This document shows, piece by piece, positions 26,169 to 33,770 of a stretch of DNA of 64,000 nt; the first letter of the stretch is position 1, and each line of letters opens with the position of its first letter. Both the position numbers and the translations under genes were made by a program. The notes beneath the pieces are model-generated. The model did not search any database. It had not been told where the DNA came from and saw only the letters and a program-made list of their open reading frames with translations. The DNA is from CAWCPR01 sp963797475 (GTDB lineage Bacteria; Chloroflexota; Anaerolineae; Anaerolineales; UBA4823): the NCBI GenBank assembly GCA_963797475.1, contig CAWCPR010000019.1, positions 1 to 64,000 on the forward strand. Direction: 5' to 3'.

Positions 26169-27854
26169 ATGAAAAGAAGGTTGGCAATCCTCGCCCTGCT
26201 CACGATTCTGCTCTTGCTTTTACCGGGCAGTGCGATTGCACAAACATACCTCTTTCAGCTCGATAAAGAAACGGTCAACCTTTTCTGGAATGAAGACGGG
26301 ACACTTGCGATCGACTACGTCTTCATTTTCAGTAATGATCCCTCTGCTTCCCCCATTGATTATGTCGATGTTGGCATCCCAAATGCAAATTTCGATCCGT
26401 CAACAATATTTGCCGACGTAGACGGTAATCCCGTCACGGACATCTCCCAATCCGGGTACCAGGGCAACGGCGATTCCGGCGTCGCCGTCGGATTAGGCGA
26501 TTATGCCATCCAACCAGGCCAGAGTGGCCAGGTGCACGTATTCATCGGGACCGTCCGGCAAGTGCTCTACCCGGACAGCCAGGACAAGAATTACGCCAGC
26601 GCGGTGTTCATCCCCACCTATTTCGGCTCGGATTATATGCATGGGGCGACCGATCTGACAGTGACTTTCCATATCCCGCCTGGCGTGAAACCTGAAGAAC
26701 CCAGATGGCATGCCGCGCCGCCTGGATTCCCGGAGCAACCCCAAACTGGTTTTGATGACCAGGGCCGGATCATATATTCGTGGAATTATTCGGAAGCGTT
26801 GGGGTATCGCTCGTACGAATTTGGGGCTTCCTTCCCCCTTACCTACATTCCGGCGTCCGCGATCGTGCGTCCAAATCCCTTCGCGGGGGTCGAAAAATTC
26901 TTTTCCGGCGTTTTAAATTGTCTTCCCGGGCTGTTTTGCTTCGGAGTGATTATTCTCATCATCGTGGCGAGCAGCGCCGGCGCGAATCGCAGAAAGCTGC
27001 AGTACTTACCGCCGAAGATTTCCATCGAGGGGCACGGTATTAAGCGCGGCTTAACCGCAATTGAGGCGGCCATTCTCATGGAGCAGCCAATGGATAAGAT
27101 CTTAACGATGATCTTATTCTCCGTGATCAAGAAAAACGCAGCCTCGGTCGCTTCCCGCGATCCCCTCAAGCTCGATTTTGTCAGCCCACAACCCGAGGGT
27201 CTCAATGACTACGAAAAAGACTTCCTGGAGGCCTTTCGGTATGCCGATAATAAGGAGCGTCGAAAAGCTCTGCAAACAACGATCGTCAATCTGGTGAAAT
27301 CCTTGGCGCAAAAGATGAAAGGATTCAGCCGGAAGGAAACAGTCGCTTACTATCAAGACATCATCGACCGCGCCTGGAGCCAGGTGGAAGCGGCCGGCAC
27401 TCCGGAAGTTAAGAGCCAGAAATTCGACGAAGTCATGGAATGGACCATGCTGGACCGCAAATATGAAGACCGAACCCGAAATGTGTTCCAAAGCGGCCCG
27501 GTATTTGTTCCCATCTGGTGGGGCCGATATGACCCTGGGTTTGGGGGAAGCGCTCCAGCCTCAACCACCTCCGTTTCCACGGTTCCGTCGGTTTCCCAAT
27601 CCGGCGGTCCGGTCTCACTGCCACACCTGCCCGGGTCAGACTTCGCAGCTTCGGTTGTAAATGGCGTTCAAAACTTTTCCAGCAGCGTTCTTGGTAGTGT
27701 GACGGATTTTACTTCGGGCATCACCCAGCGCACCAACCCGCCTCCTCCGCCCTCCTCCAGGGGCAGCGGTTTCAGCGGAGGCGGAGGATCAGGCTGCGCC
27801 TGTGCTTGCGCGTGCGCAGGTTGCGCCTGTGCCTGCGCTGGCGGAGGCCGCTAG
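26169..27854 (+). CDS. DUF2207-like membrane protein with Cys-Ala repeat tail (second paralogue)
   Basis: About 561 residues, a tandem paralogue of the preceding protein with the same order of parts: signal peptide ending SAIA, an extracytoplasmic domain starting QTYLFQLDKETVNLFWNEDG, a membrane helix near VLNCLPGLFCFGVIILIIVASS, the cytoplasmic KISIEGHGIKRGLTAIEAAI block, a Pro/Ser/Gly-rich linker, and the identical 19-residue CACACACAGCACACAGGGR tail. The body has diverged while the tail has not. ATG 26169 is chosen by analogy with the first copy; GTG 26157 abuts the AAGGAG site. The following radical SAM gene begins 80 bases after its stop. Confidence 0.8.
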   Translation: MKRRLAILALLTILLLLLPGSAIAQTYLFQLDKETVNLFWNEDGTLAIDYVFIFSNDPSASPIDYVDVGIPNANFDPSTIFADVDGNPVTDISQSGYQGNGDSGVAVGLGDYAIQPGQSGQVHVFIGTVRQVLYPDSQDKNYASAVFIPTYFGSDYMHGATDLTVTFHIPPGVKPEEPRWHAAPPGFPEQPQTGFDDQGRIIYSWNYSEALGYRSYEFGASFPLTYIPASAIVRPNPFAGVEKFFSGVLNCLPGLFCFGVIILIIVASSAGANRRKLQYLPPKISIEGHGIKRGLTAIEAAILMEQPMDKILTMILFSVIKKNAASVASRDPLKLDFVSPQPEGLNDYEKDFLEAFRYADNKERRKALQTTIVNLVKSLAQKMKGFSRKETVAYYQDIIDRAWSQVEAAGTPEVKSQKFDEVMEWTMLDRKYEDRTRNVFQSGPVFVPIWWGRYDPGFGGSAPASTTSVSTVPSVSQSGGPVSLPHLPGSDFAASVVNGVQNFSSSVLGSVTDFTSGITQRTNPPPPPSSRGSGFSGGGGSGCACACACAGCACACAGGGR

Positions 27855-27933
27855 GAACAGCGGGGCCGCCAGAATTATCATAACCCCAGGCAGCACTAAT
27901 CTGAAGTTTAGATCGTTAGATACGAGAAATCCA

Positions 27934-29304
27934 ATGAATGGTATTCAGGAAATCCTCAGCAATCTAAAATCCACGTTCATTCCTGGTCGAGCCGGGGATA
28001 AGCAGCCATCATCCCCGTTTGAACACCCTTCACTTTATCATTATGACCGGGTGAACCAGGGTGAACGCAGCCGAATTCATTTACGAGTTGACCCGGATGG
28101 CAGCGGTCTGCTGCTGGTCAACGCCAACCGTGTGATCCATCTCAATCCGACCGCCGCCTTCATGGCCCATCTGGTTTTGGAGGAGATCCCAGAAGCGAAA
28201 GCTATTGAGCAGATCGTAAAAAAATATCAGGTCACGAAAACGCAGGCCGGCGCTGACTACGCCAGTATGTCCGCCAACCTCCTCGAGCTCGTCCGGCCGG
28301 ATGGAGCGTGCCCCCTGCACGAGTTGGATCTGGAAGTCACCGCGCCTTTTAGCGCTCGCCCTTCCGCCCCATACCGCATGGACCTGGCCTTAACCTATCG
28401 CTGCAACAACGATTGCGCTCACTGCTACAATGGACGCCCGCGCGATTTTGGTGAGCTGCCAACGGAACACTGGCTTCGTATCCTGGATAGCCTTTGGAAG
28501 CTGGGTATCCCACATGTTGTCTTTACCGGCGGCGAACCAACCTTGCGCCAGGATCTCCCGGAGCTGATCGCCCATGCCGAACAAAACGGTCAAATTACCG
28601 GTTTGAACACCAATGGACGGCGGTTGCGCGACCCAAATTACGTAAAGACCCTGGTGGATGCCGGGTTGGATCATGTTCAAATCACCCTGGAATCCCACGA
28701 TGCGAATATCCATGACCGGATGGTGCGAACACACGGCGCCTGGAAGCAAACCGTCGCCGGTATTCGTAACGCATTGGATACGCCCCTATATGTCATGACG
28801 AACACGACCATGCTGCGCGAAAACAGTTCTTCCCTGGCTGCGACCCTGGAATTGCTTTCCGAGCTTGGCGTTCCGACAATTGGGCTGAACGCGCTCATTT
28901 ATGCCGGTCACGGCCGGACAGTAGGAACGGGATTGAACGAAATTGAGCTCACCCCGCTTTTAGAGCTGGCCCGCGACCACACCTCCCTTCATGGCCAGCG
29001 ACTTATCTGGTACACTCCTACACAGTATTGCAATTTCGATCCGATGCAATTAGAGTTAGGGATCAAGGGATGCACAGCCGCTCTATACAATATGTGTGTA
29101 GAGCCGGATGGCGGGGTGATCCCCTGCCAATCCTATTACCACCAACTAGGCAATCTGCTGAGCTACCCGTGGGAGTCCATCTGGAATCATGAGCTGGCTG
29201 TCTCCTTACGTGAGAGACGCTACATTCCACCCAAATGTGGCAGTTGCAGCCTGTTGTCAGAATGCGGCGGAGGCTGCCCGCTCTTGTTGGAGGGAGGTGT
29301 TTGA
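27934..29304 (+). CDS. PqqD-like domain fused to radical SAM/SPASM peptide-modifying enzyme
   Basis: About 456 residues. Residues 46-122 look like a PqqD-type RiPP recognition element (RIHLRVDPDGSGLLLVNANR, LNPTAAFMAHL). The radical SAM core follows with Cys157, Cys161 and Cys164 (CNNDCAHC), VVFTGGEPTLRQDL and NTNGRRL. The C-terminal SPASM-like region contains YCNFDP, GCTAAL, MCVEPDG, IPCQ and KCGSCSLLSECGGGC, enough cysteines for auxiliary [4Fe-4S] clusters. Such enzymes install thioether or C-C crosslinks or other changes in ribosomal peptides. The neighbouring Cys-Ala tails are the obvious candidate target (inference). Start ATG 27934 matches the N-terminus of the downstream paralogue. Confidence 0.88.
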   Translation: MNGIQEILSNLKSTFIPGRAGDKQPSSPFEHPSLYHYDRVNQGERSRIHLRVDPDGSGLLLVNANRVIHLNPTAAFMAHLVLEEIPEAKAIEQIVKKYQVTKTQAGADYASMSANLLELVRPDGACPLHELDLEVTAPFSARPSAPYRMDLALTYRCNNDCAHCYNGRPRDFGELPTEHWLRILDSLWKLGIPHVVFTGGEPTLRQDLPELIAHAEQNGQITGLNTNGRRLRDPNYVKTLVDAGLDHVQITLESHDANIHDRMVRTHGAWKQTVAGIRNALDTPLYVMTNTTMLRENSSSLAATLELLSELGVPTIGLNALIYAGHGRTVGTGLNEIELTPLLELARDHTSLHGQRLIWYTPTQYCNFDPMQLELGIKGCTAALYNMCVEPDGGVIPCQSYYHQLGNLLSYPWESIWNHELAVSLRERRYIPPKCGSCSLLSECGGGCPLLLEGGV

Positions 29305-30344
29305 TGGGGCCAACTGCCCCTGTGAAAGTGATCGTCCTGTATAACGAAAGCAGCCAATTAATAAAAGGTGAACCTCACGACATGTTGGCCGAAAATGGCG
29401 TAATTGCCTGCGCTGCTTCGGTCGCAGATGCGTTAGCCACTAGCTACGAGGTTGTGCGCGTGCCGATTCATACCGATGTCGAATTAGCCCTGGCCCCTTA
29501 TCCACCCAGTGAATGGATGGTGTTCAATCTGGGCGAAGGCATCGATGGCAGGTTGTTCGAAGTCGCCCGAATCGTTTGGGCGCTGGAAGCGATGGGCTAT
29601 AAATTCACTGGTGCAGGGGGCAACTCGGTCGCTTTAACGACCAATAAAGCTTTAACCAAAATGAAGCTGATTAATGCCGGCATCGCTACCCCACGCTGGT
29701 GGCTTTTTAGAGATCGTCGTGAAGTCAGAGGGAATTTTCCATTTCCGCTGATCGTAAAGCCGGTAGCAGAAGACGCCAGTCTGGGTATCGGTCCGGAAGC
29801 CGTCGTTCACACTCTGGTAGAGCTAAAGGCGCGCGTCGACCACATTATCGATTGTTATCGGCAGGCTGCCCTGGTTGAGAAATTCATCGAAGGCCGGGAA
29901 TTCAATATCTCGGTTTGGGGAAACCCGCCAGAAGTCTTACCGCTTTACGAGATCGACTTCAGCGAATTTCCCGACCCATTTGAACGGATCGTGACATTTG
30001 CGGCGAAGTGGGAGCAAAATACTTTCGATTACAACCACACACCAGGTATTTGCCCGGCAGACATTGGAGAAGCGGCAGGCCAGCGAATCCGGGAAACCGC
30101 ACTTTCTGCCTGGCAAGCCCTGGATTGCCGCGGGTATGCCCGAGTGGATATTCGCTTGAGCACCACCAACGAGCCTTACGTGGTGGAGGTAAACTGTAAT
30201 CCAGACCTTTCTCGGGAAGCTGGTTTTTTTCTGGCCACCCAGGTGGCAGGATATTCTTACGAGGAAATGGTCGACCGTATTTTGAAGTTTGCTCTGATGG
30301 ATGAGGCTTTTATCGGCGATGATCGAACCAGCCCACGGGGATGA
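29304..30344 (+). CDS. ATP-grasp ligase, D-Ala-D-Ala ligase-like
   Basis: 346 residues. The start ATG overlaps the radical SAM stop (TGATG), implying coupled translation. The N-terminal domain contains VFNLGEGIDGRLFEVARIVWALEAMGYKFTGAGG, the ATP-grasp core has KLINAGIATPRWW, PLIVKPVAEDASLGIG and LVEKFIEGREFNISVWG, and the metal-binding end is YARVDIRLSTTNEPYVVEVNCNPDLS. These are Ddl-family motifs. A true cell-wall Ddl is possible, but the position inside the radical SAM cluster points to amide- or peptide-bond formation on the modified peptide (inference). Confidence 0.85.
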   Translation: MGPTAPVKVIVLYNESSQLIKGEPHDMLAENGVIACAASVADALATSYEVVRVPIHTDVELALAPYPPSEWMVFNLGEGIDGRLFEVARIVWALEAMGYKFTGAGGNSVALTTNKALTKMKLINAGIATPRWWLFRDRREVRGNFPFPLIVKPVAEDASLGIGPEAVVHTLVELKARVDHIIDCYRQAALVEKFIEGREFNISVWGNPPEVLPLYEIDFSEFPDPFERIVTFAAKWEQNTFDYNHTPGICPADIGEAAGQRIRETALSAWQALDCRGYARVDIRLSTTNEPYVVEVNCNPDLSREAGFFLATQVAGYSYEEMVDRILKFALMDEAFIGDDRTSPRG

Positions 30345-30805
30345 AGGCCCCGAAATCCTCGAAATAACCGCTGTAGCGGGGGTATTTAAACCCACCGAGG
30401 TAGAAACGGTAGCCGAAATCTGGTCTGAATTCGTCGCAGGAAGGCGCCTCTTCGAGTGGTTATTACTTCCTCATCTACAGGGAAAATGGAAAAATATTGG
30501 GTTATGCCTGCTTTGGTCCTCACCCGCTCACCGAAGGTACTTTCGATCTGTACTGGATTGCGGTGGATAGCGACCATCGCGGGCGCGGGATCGGGTTAAA
30601 ATTACTTCAAGCAGCGGAGGAAAGCGTGTCTTCACTGGGCGGCAGGCTAATTGTCGTAGAGACCTCCGGTCAAGATGAATACACACGGGCTCGCCACGTT
30701 TATGCGACAGCCGGATACCAGGCAGAAGCCAGGTTAAAAGATTTCTACGGGCCTGGCGACGACTTGGTGATCTTCACCAAGCCCATCGGCTCACAGGGCA
30801 AATAA
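30319..30805 (+). pseudogene. GNAT N-acetyltransferase, frameshifted
   Basis: Two frames join into one GNAT protein of about 160 residues. The first covers ITAVAGVFKPTEVETVAEIWSEF. The second, from about 30435, covers QEGASSSGYYFLIYRENG, then ILGYACFGPHPLTEGTFDLYWIAV, the acetyl-CoA loop HRGRGIGLKLLQAAEE, VVETSGQDEYTRARHVYATAGY and FYGPGDDLVIF. The switch falls around 30430-30440. The start ATG 30319 overlaps the end of the ATP-grasp gene. The motifs downstream of the break are intact, so a base error in the assembly is plausible. It would acetylate a small molecule or peptide amine within the same cluster. Confidence 0.75.
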
Positions 30806-30884
30806 ATTGTAACTTTTGAAGAAAGCGGGGGTGGGGTTCTCCTGCCTTATTGAGAAGGATTACGAAATTCATAGAGAGATAAAA

Positions 30885-32036
30885 ATGACCAGCGTAAAAG
30901 AAACCATCCAGAGTTTATTAAAACCCGTACAATCGATGCCAGCCGGAATGTATCATTACCAGGCGCCCCCGGAAGATCCTCGCAACTACAGGCTTCATTT
31001 ACGCCTCGAACCGGATGGGAGCGGGGTGTTAATCGTCAACGCCTCAACTGTACTCCATCTGAATCAGACAGCCGCGGAATATGCCTATTATTTTGTGCGA
31101 GGTGTTCCGGAGGCAGAGGTTTTGAAAAATTTCGCTTCCCGCTACCGTGTGGAACGGGAACAAATCAGCCAACATTACCATGAATTTATTGAGCGCATCG
31201 ACGCCCTGGTTTCCACGCCGGATTTGGACCCGGTCACTTTCCTGGACTTTGATCGCCAGGCTCCTTTTTCTGGTGAAATCTCTGCCCCTTATCGTCTGGA
31301 TTGCGCTTTGACTTATAATCTGCGCGACTCGCTGGATCCCGGCTCCGCCCCAGCAGAGCGCGTCTCACACGAGTTGAATACCCAGGAGTGGCAGACGATT
31401 ATGGATAAGGCCTGGGCCGCAGGCATCCCCCACGTAGTATTCACCGGCGGCGAGCCCACGTTGCGGGCAGACCTGGTAAAGCTGATCGAGCACGCCGAAG
31501 CGAACAACCAGGTCACCGGCTTGCTGAGTGATGGGCTCAATTTCAGCGACCCCGCCTACCTTAACGAGCTGCTGCAGACCGGCCTCGATCACTTGATGAT
31601 GATTTACCAACCCGAAAATGAAACGGCCCGCACGGCATTACAAAATGTGTTGGCGGCAGATTTGTTCGTTGCAGTCCACCTCACCCTCACAGAATCCAAC
31701 CAGGACCAGTTTGGCGGATTGCTGGACGAACTCGCCAGCTTAGGGGTTCTTGCAGTGTCGCTCAGCGCCAACAATCCCGCTCTGAGTGGAAAGCTTTCCA
31801 CTGCCCGGGAGCAGGCCGCTCGCTTGAACTTTGATCTCATTTGGAATCTGCCGGTCCCATACTCTTCCTTGAACCCTGTTGCCCTGGAGACGGAGGATCT
31901 TGAGCTACCTGACGGTGCAGGTCGGGCCTGGCTGTATATTGAGCCGGACGGAGATGTTTTGCCTGCCCAAGGAGTAAACCATGTCCTCGGCAATTTCTTG
32001 GTCGACCCCTGGGAGAAAATCTGGCGGCAAGGCTAG
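30885..32036 (+). CDS. Degenerate radical SAM paralogue lacking all cluster cysteines
   Basis: About 383 residues, clearly homologous to the enzyme at 27934-29304. It has the same PqqD-like domain (YRLHLRLEPDGSGVLIVNAS, LNQTAAEYAYY), then SAPYRLDCALTY and the shared IPHVVFTGGEPTLR. Where the active paralogue has CNNDCAHC, this one reads NLRDSLDPG, and no SPASM cysteine remains; the only Cys in the protein is in LDCALTY. The frame is intact, so the protein is kept without radical chemistry. A peptide-binding partner or scaffold role is inferred. Start ATG 30885 aligns with the paralogue. It ends after PWEKIWRQG, before the paralogue's last Cys-rich segment. Confidence 0.85.
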   Translation: MTSVKETIQSLLKPVQSMPAGMYHYQAPPEDPRNYRLHLRLEPDGSGVLIVNASTVLHLNQTAAEYAYYFVRGVPEAEVLKNFASRYRVEREQISQHYHEFIERIDALVSTPDLDPVTFLDFDRQAPFSGEISAPYRLDCALTYNLRDSLDPGSAPAERVSHELNTQEWQTIMDKAWAAGIPHVVFTGGEPTLRADLVKLIEHAEANNQVTGLLSDGLNFSDPAYLNELLQTGLDHLMMIYQPENETARTALQNVLAADLFVAVHLTLTESNQDQFGGLLDELASLGVLAVSLSANNPALSGKLSTAREQAARLNFDLIWNLPVPYSSLNPVALETEDLELPDGAGRAWLYIEPDGDVLPAQGVNHVLGNFLVDPWEKIWRQG

Positions 32037-32081
32037 CCGGAAAAAACCTTACCTGTGAACGTAAGCTGCAAATAAAAGCTC

Positions 32082-32852
32082 ATGGCGCTCTCAGCCCTGG
32101 ATTGGCACGCGCGTTTCAGCCAACAAGCCAGGTGGACGCGGAATCTGCGTTCTTATCTATTTGAGCGCGCCGGCGTTTATCAGTCTCAGCGTGTGGTCTC
32201 AATCGGTTGTGGGACTGGGGCGGTGCTGCAAAGCCTGCTTTCAGAGACCCATCCTTATAGCCAACCCCAAGTTTACGGCATTGATCTGAACGCGGAGTTT
32301 CTCTCGCTGGCCCGAGAGAATGGGCGTGGAGCCAGGCTTATCTGTGGCGATGGAAACCGCCTTCCATTTCCTCCAGATTCTTTTGATGCCAGCTTCTGCC
32401 ACTATTTGCTGTTATGGGTAAAAGATCCTCAGAAAATCCTTTCTGAGATGGCTCGTATTACCCGACCCAATGGAGCCGTACTGGCCCTGGCAGAACCTGA
32501 CTACGGCGGGCGTATTGATTTTCCAGACGAATTAGCGCAACTGGGGAGCTGGCAGGCTTCCGCTCTGCAGCGCCAGGGCGCTGATCCTTACCTGGGGCGC
32601 CGTCTTGCCGGGATCTTCACCCAATCAGGTCTGGTACAAATCGAGCAAGGCGTGATGGGCGGCGAATGGGCCGGCGACCCTTCCAGCGACCAACTGCAGT
32701 TGGAGTGGAAAGTTCTCGACTCCGATTTGGAAGGTCTGGTTGCAGAAGAGGAATTGGGGCGGCTGCATAAACTGGATGCCAAAGCCTGGCGGCAGGGCGA
32801 ACGGGTATTGTTTGTGCCGACATTCTACGCCTGGGGCCGGGTCCGGAAATAA
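32082..32852 (+). CDS. Class I SAM-dependent methyltransferase
   Basis: 256 residues. Motif I is VVSIGCGTGAVLQSLL, motif II is YGIDLNAEFLSLAREN, then ARLICGDGNRLPFPPDSFDASFCHYLLLWVKDPQKILSEMARITRPNGAVLALAEPDYGG covers motifs III to post-III. This is the UbiE/methyltransf_11 layout. The C-terminal half (QASALQRQGADPYLGRRLAGIF) is of a type that methylates small molecules or peptides; the substrate is not evident. It is the last gene of the Cys-tail/radical SAM cluster, 45 bases after the degenerate paralogue, and is followed by a strong terminator. Confidence 0.85.
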   Translation: MALSALDWHARFSQQARWTRNLRSYLFERAGVYQSQRVVSIGCGTGAVLQSLLSETHPYSQPQVYGIDLNAEFLSLARENGRGARLICGDGNRLPFPPDSFDASFCHYLLLWVKDPQKILSEMARITRPNGAVLALAEPDYGGRIDFPDELAQLGSWQASALQRQGADPYLGRRLAGIFTQSGLVQIEQGVMGGEWAGDPSSDQLQLEWKVLDSDLEGLVAEEELGRLHKLDAKAWRQGERVLFVPTFYAWGRVRK

Positions 32853-32861
32853 CTCCCAGGA

Positions 32862-32896
32862 TAAAAAAACTCTTGAGATCATCGCCATCTCAAGAG
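32862..32896 (-). terminator. Terminator of the suf operon (bidirectional hairpin)
   Basis: A perfect 10-bp stem (CTCTTGAGAT with ATCTCAAGAG) has a 7-base loop. Read on the minus strand it is followed by seven T, so it ends the suf operon. On the plus strand it may also serve the methyltransferase gene. Confidence 0.85.
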
Positions 32897-32927
32897 CTTA
32901 TTCATTAAGTTCAGTATTCCCGAAGAT

Positions 32928-33284
32928 TTATTCTCTTTCCGGTAAGCCAATTTCAATCTGTCCATCTACGACACGGGTTGGATAGGCAGGAATATCGACG
33001 ACCGCCGGCAAAGTGATCGCTTTACCATTGCGTACATCAAAGGTTGCCCCGTGGCGCGGGCAGCTAATTTCAAACCCTTCCAGGTCGCCTTCACCAACCG
33101 GTCCATTATCATGAGAGCAAACATCTGCGATGGCGAAAAAAGCGCCGCCAATATTGAAAATGACGATCTCTTCGTTATCGATCTCGACAAAAAGTCGTTC
33201 GCCATTCGGCACATCTTCTACGGGCGCAATGGGGATAAATTCACATTGTACGGGATCCAATTGGCGATAATTATACAAACTCAC
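32928..33284 (-). CDS. Rieske-type [2Fe-2S] ferredoxin of the suf operon
   Basis: 118 residues. The Rieske cluster ligands are visible: CSHD (Cys-x-His) and CPRHG (Cys-x-x-His), about 18 residues apart in CSHDNGPVGEGDLEGFEISCPRHG. The flanks GGAFFAIADV and FDVRNGKAITLPA match NirD/biphenyl-dioxygenase ferredoxin-type domains. It probably passes electrons to, or within, iron-sulfur assembly. It is the last suf-operon gene, ten bases after sufU. Rieske proteins of this kind recur beside SUF genes in several phyla, but their exact job is not settled. Confidence 0.87.
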   Translation of the reverse strand: MSLYNYRQLDPVQCEFIPIAPVEDVPNGERLFVEIDNEEIVIFNIGGAFFAIADVCSHDNGPVGEGDLEGFEISCPRHGATFDVRNGKAITLPAVVDIPAYPTRVVDGQIEIGLPERE

Positions 33285-33293
33285 TCCTTCAAT

Positions 33294-33689
33294 TCATTCT
33301 ACCAGGTCGTCGGTTGCCTCTCCCAGACCGTACACTCCAGCCTTGAGGACTTTCAGGGAAAGCAACGCGCATTTCAAGCGAACCGGGCCTAATTCCAGCC
33401 CCAAGATATCCAATAGATCCTCTTTGGAAATTTCCTTGACTTCCTCCAAAGATTTCCCTTGAATCGATTCGACCAGCAAATCGGCCGAGGCCTGCGAGAT
33501 GGCGCAGCCATGCCCGTCGAACAACGCTTCCCTCACCTTTCCATCCGAGTCAACACGCAAGTCTATGCGAATATGGTCGCCGCACAACGGGTTATCGTCT
33601 TCAAATGAGATATCATTTGGGTTTAATTCCCCGCGGTAAAGCGGGTTTTTGTAACGATCGATTATTAATTCTCGGTACAGGTCATCCAT
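33294..33689 (-). CDS. sufU: SufU-type iron-sulfur scaffold/zinc sulfurtransferase
   Basis: 131 residues of the IscU/SufU family. MDDLYRELIIDRYKNPLYRGEL at the start, DDNPLCGDHIRIDLRVD with Cys and Asp ligands, EALFDGHGCAISQASADLLVE with the second Cys, and RLKCALLSLKVLKAGV with the third. The insertion between strands typical of SufU is present. It accepts persulfide sulfur from SufS and supplies SufBCD. It lies directly downstream of sufS. Confidence 0.92.
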   Translation of the reverse strand: MDDLYRELIIDRYKNPLYRGELNPNDISFEDDNPLCGDHIRIDLRVDSDGKVREALFDGHGCAISQASADLLVESIQGKSLEEVKEISKEDLLDILGLELGPVRLKCALLSLKVLKAGVYGLGEATDDLVE

Positions 33690-33770
33690 CAGCTTACCGT
33701 TGAACGATTGATTGGCTATACGAAATGTCTCTTTGGCTTACCTGCCACTCAGCAGGCTCACACCGTCAGA

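Noticed and set aside
26030..27851. TGC-GCN repeat tracts as microsatellite-like repeats
   Set aside because: They are in-frame codons of the two Cys-Ala tails, with different synonymous codons in each copy, so they are conserved coding sequence rather than slippage repeats.
27802..27933. N-terminal extension of the radical SAM protein starting at 27802
   Set aside because: It would read through the Cys-tail codons of the preceding gene in another frame, and the downstream paralogue starts at the position equivalent to 27934.
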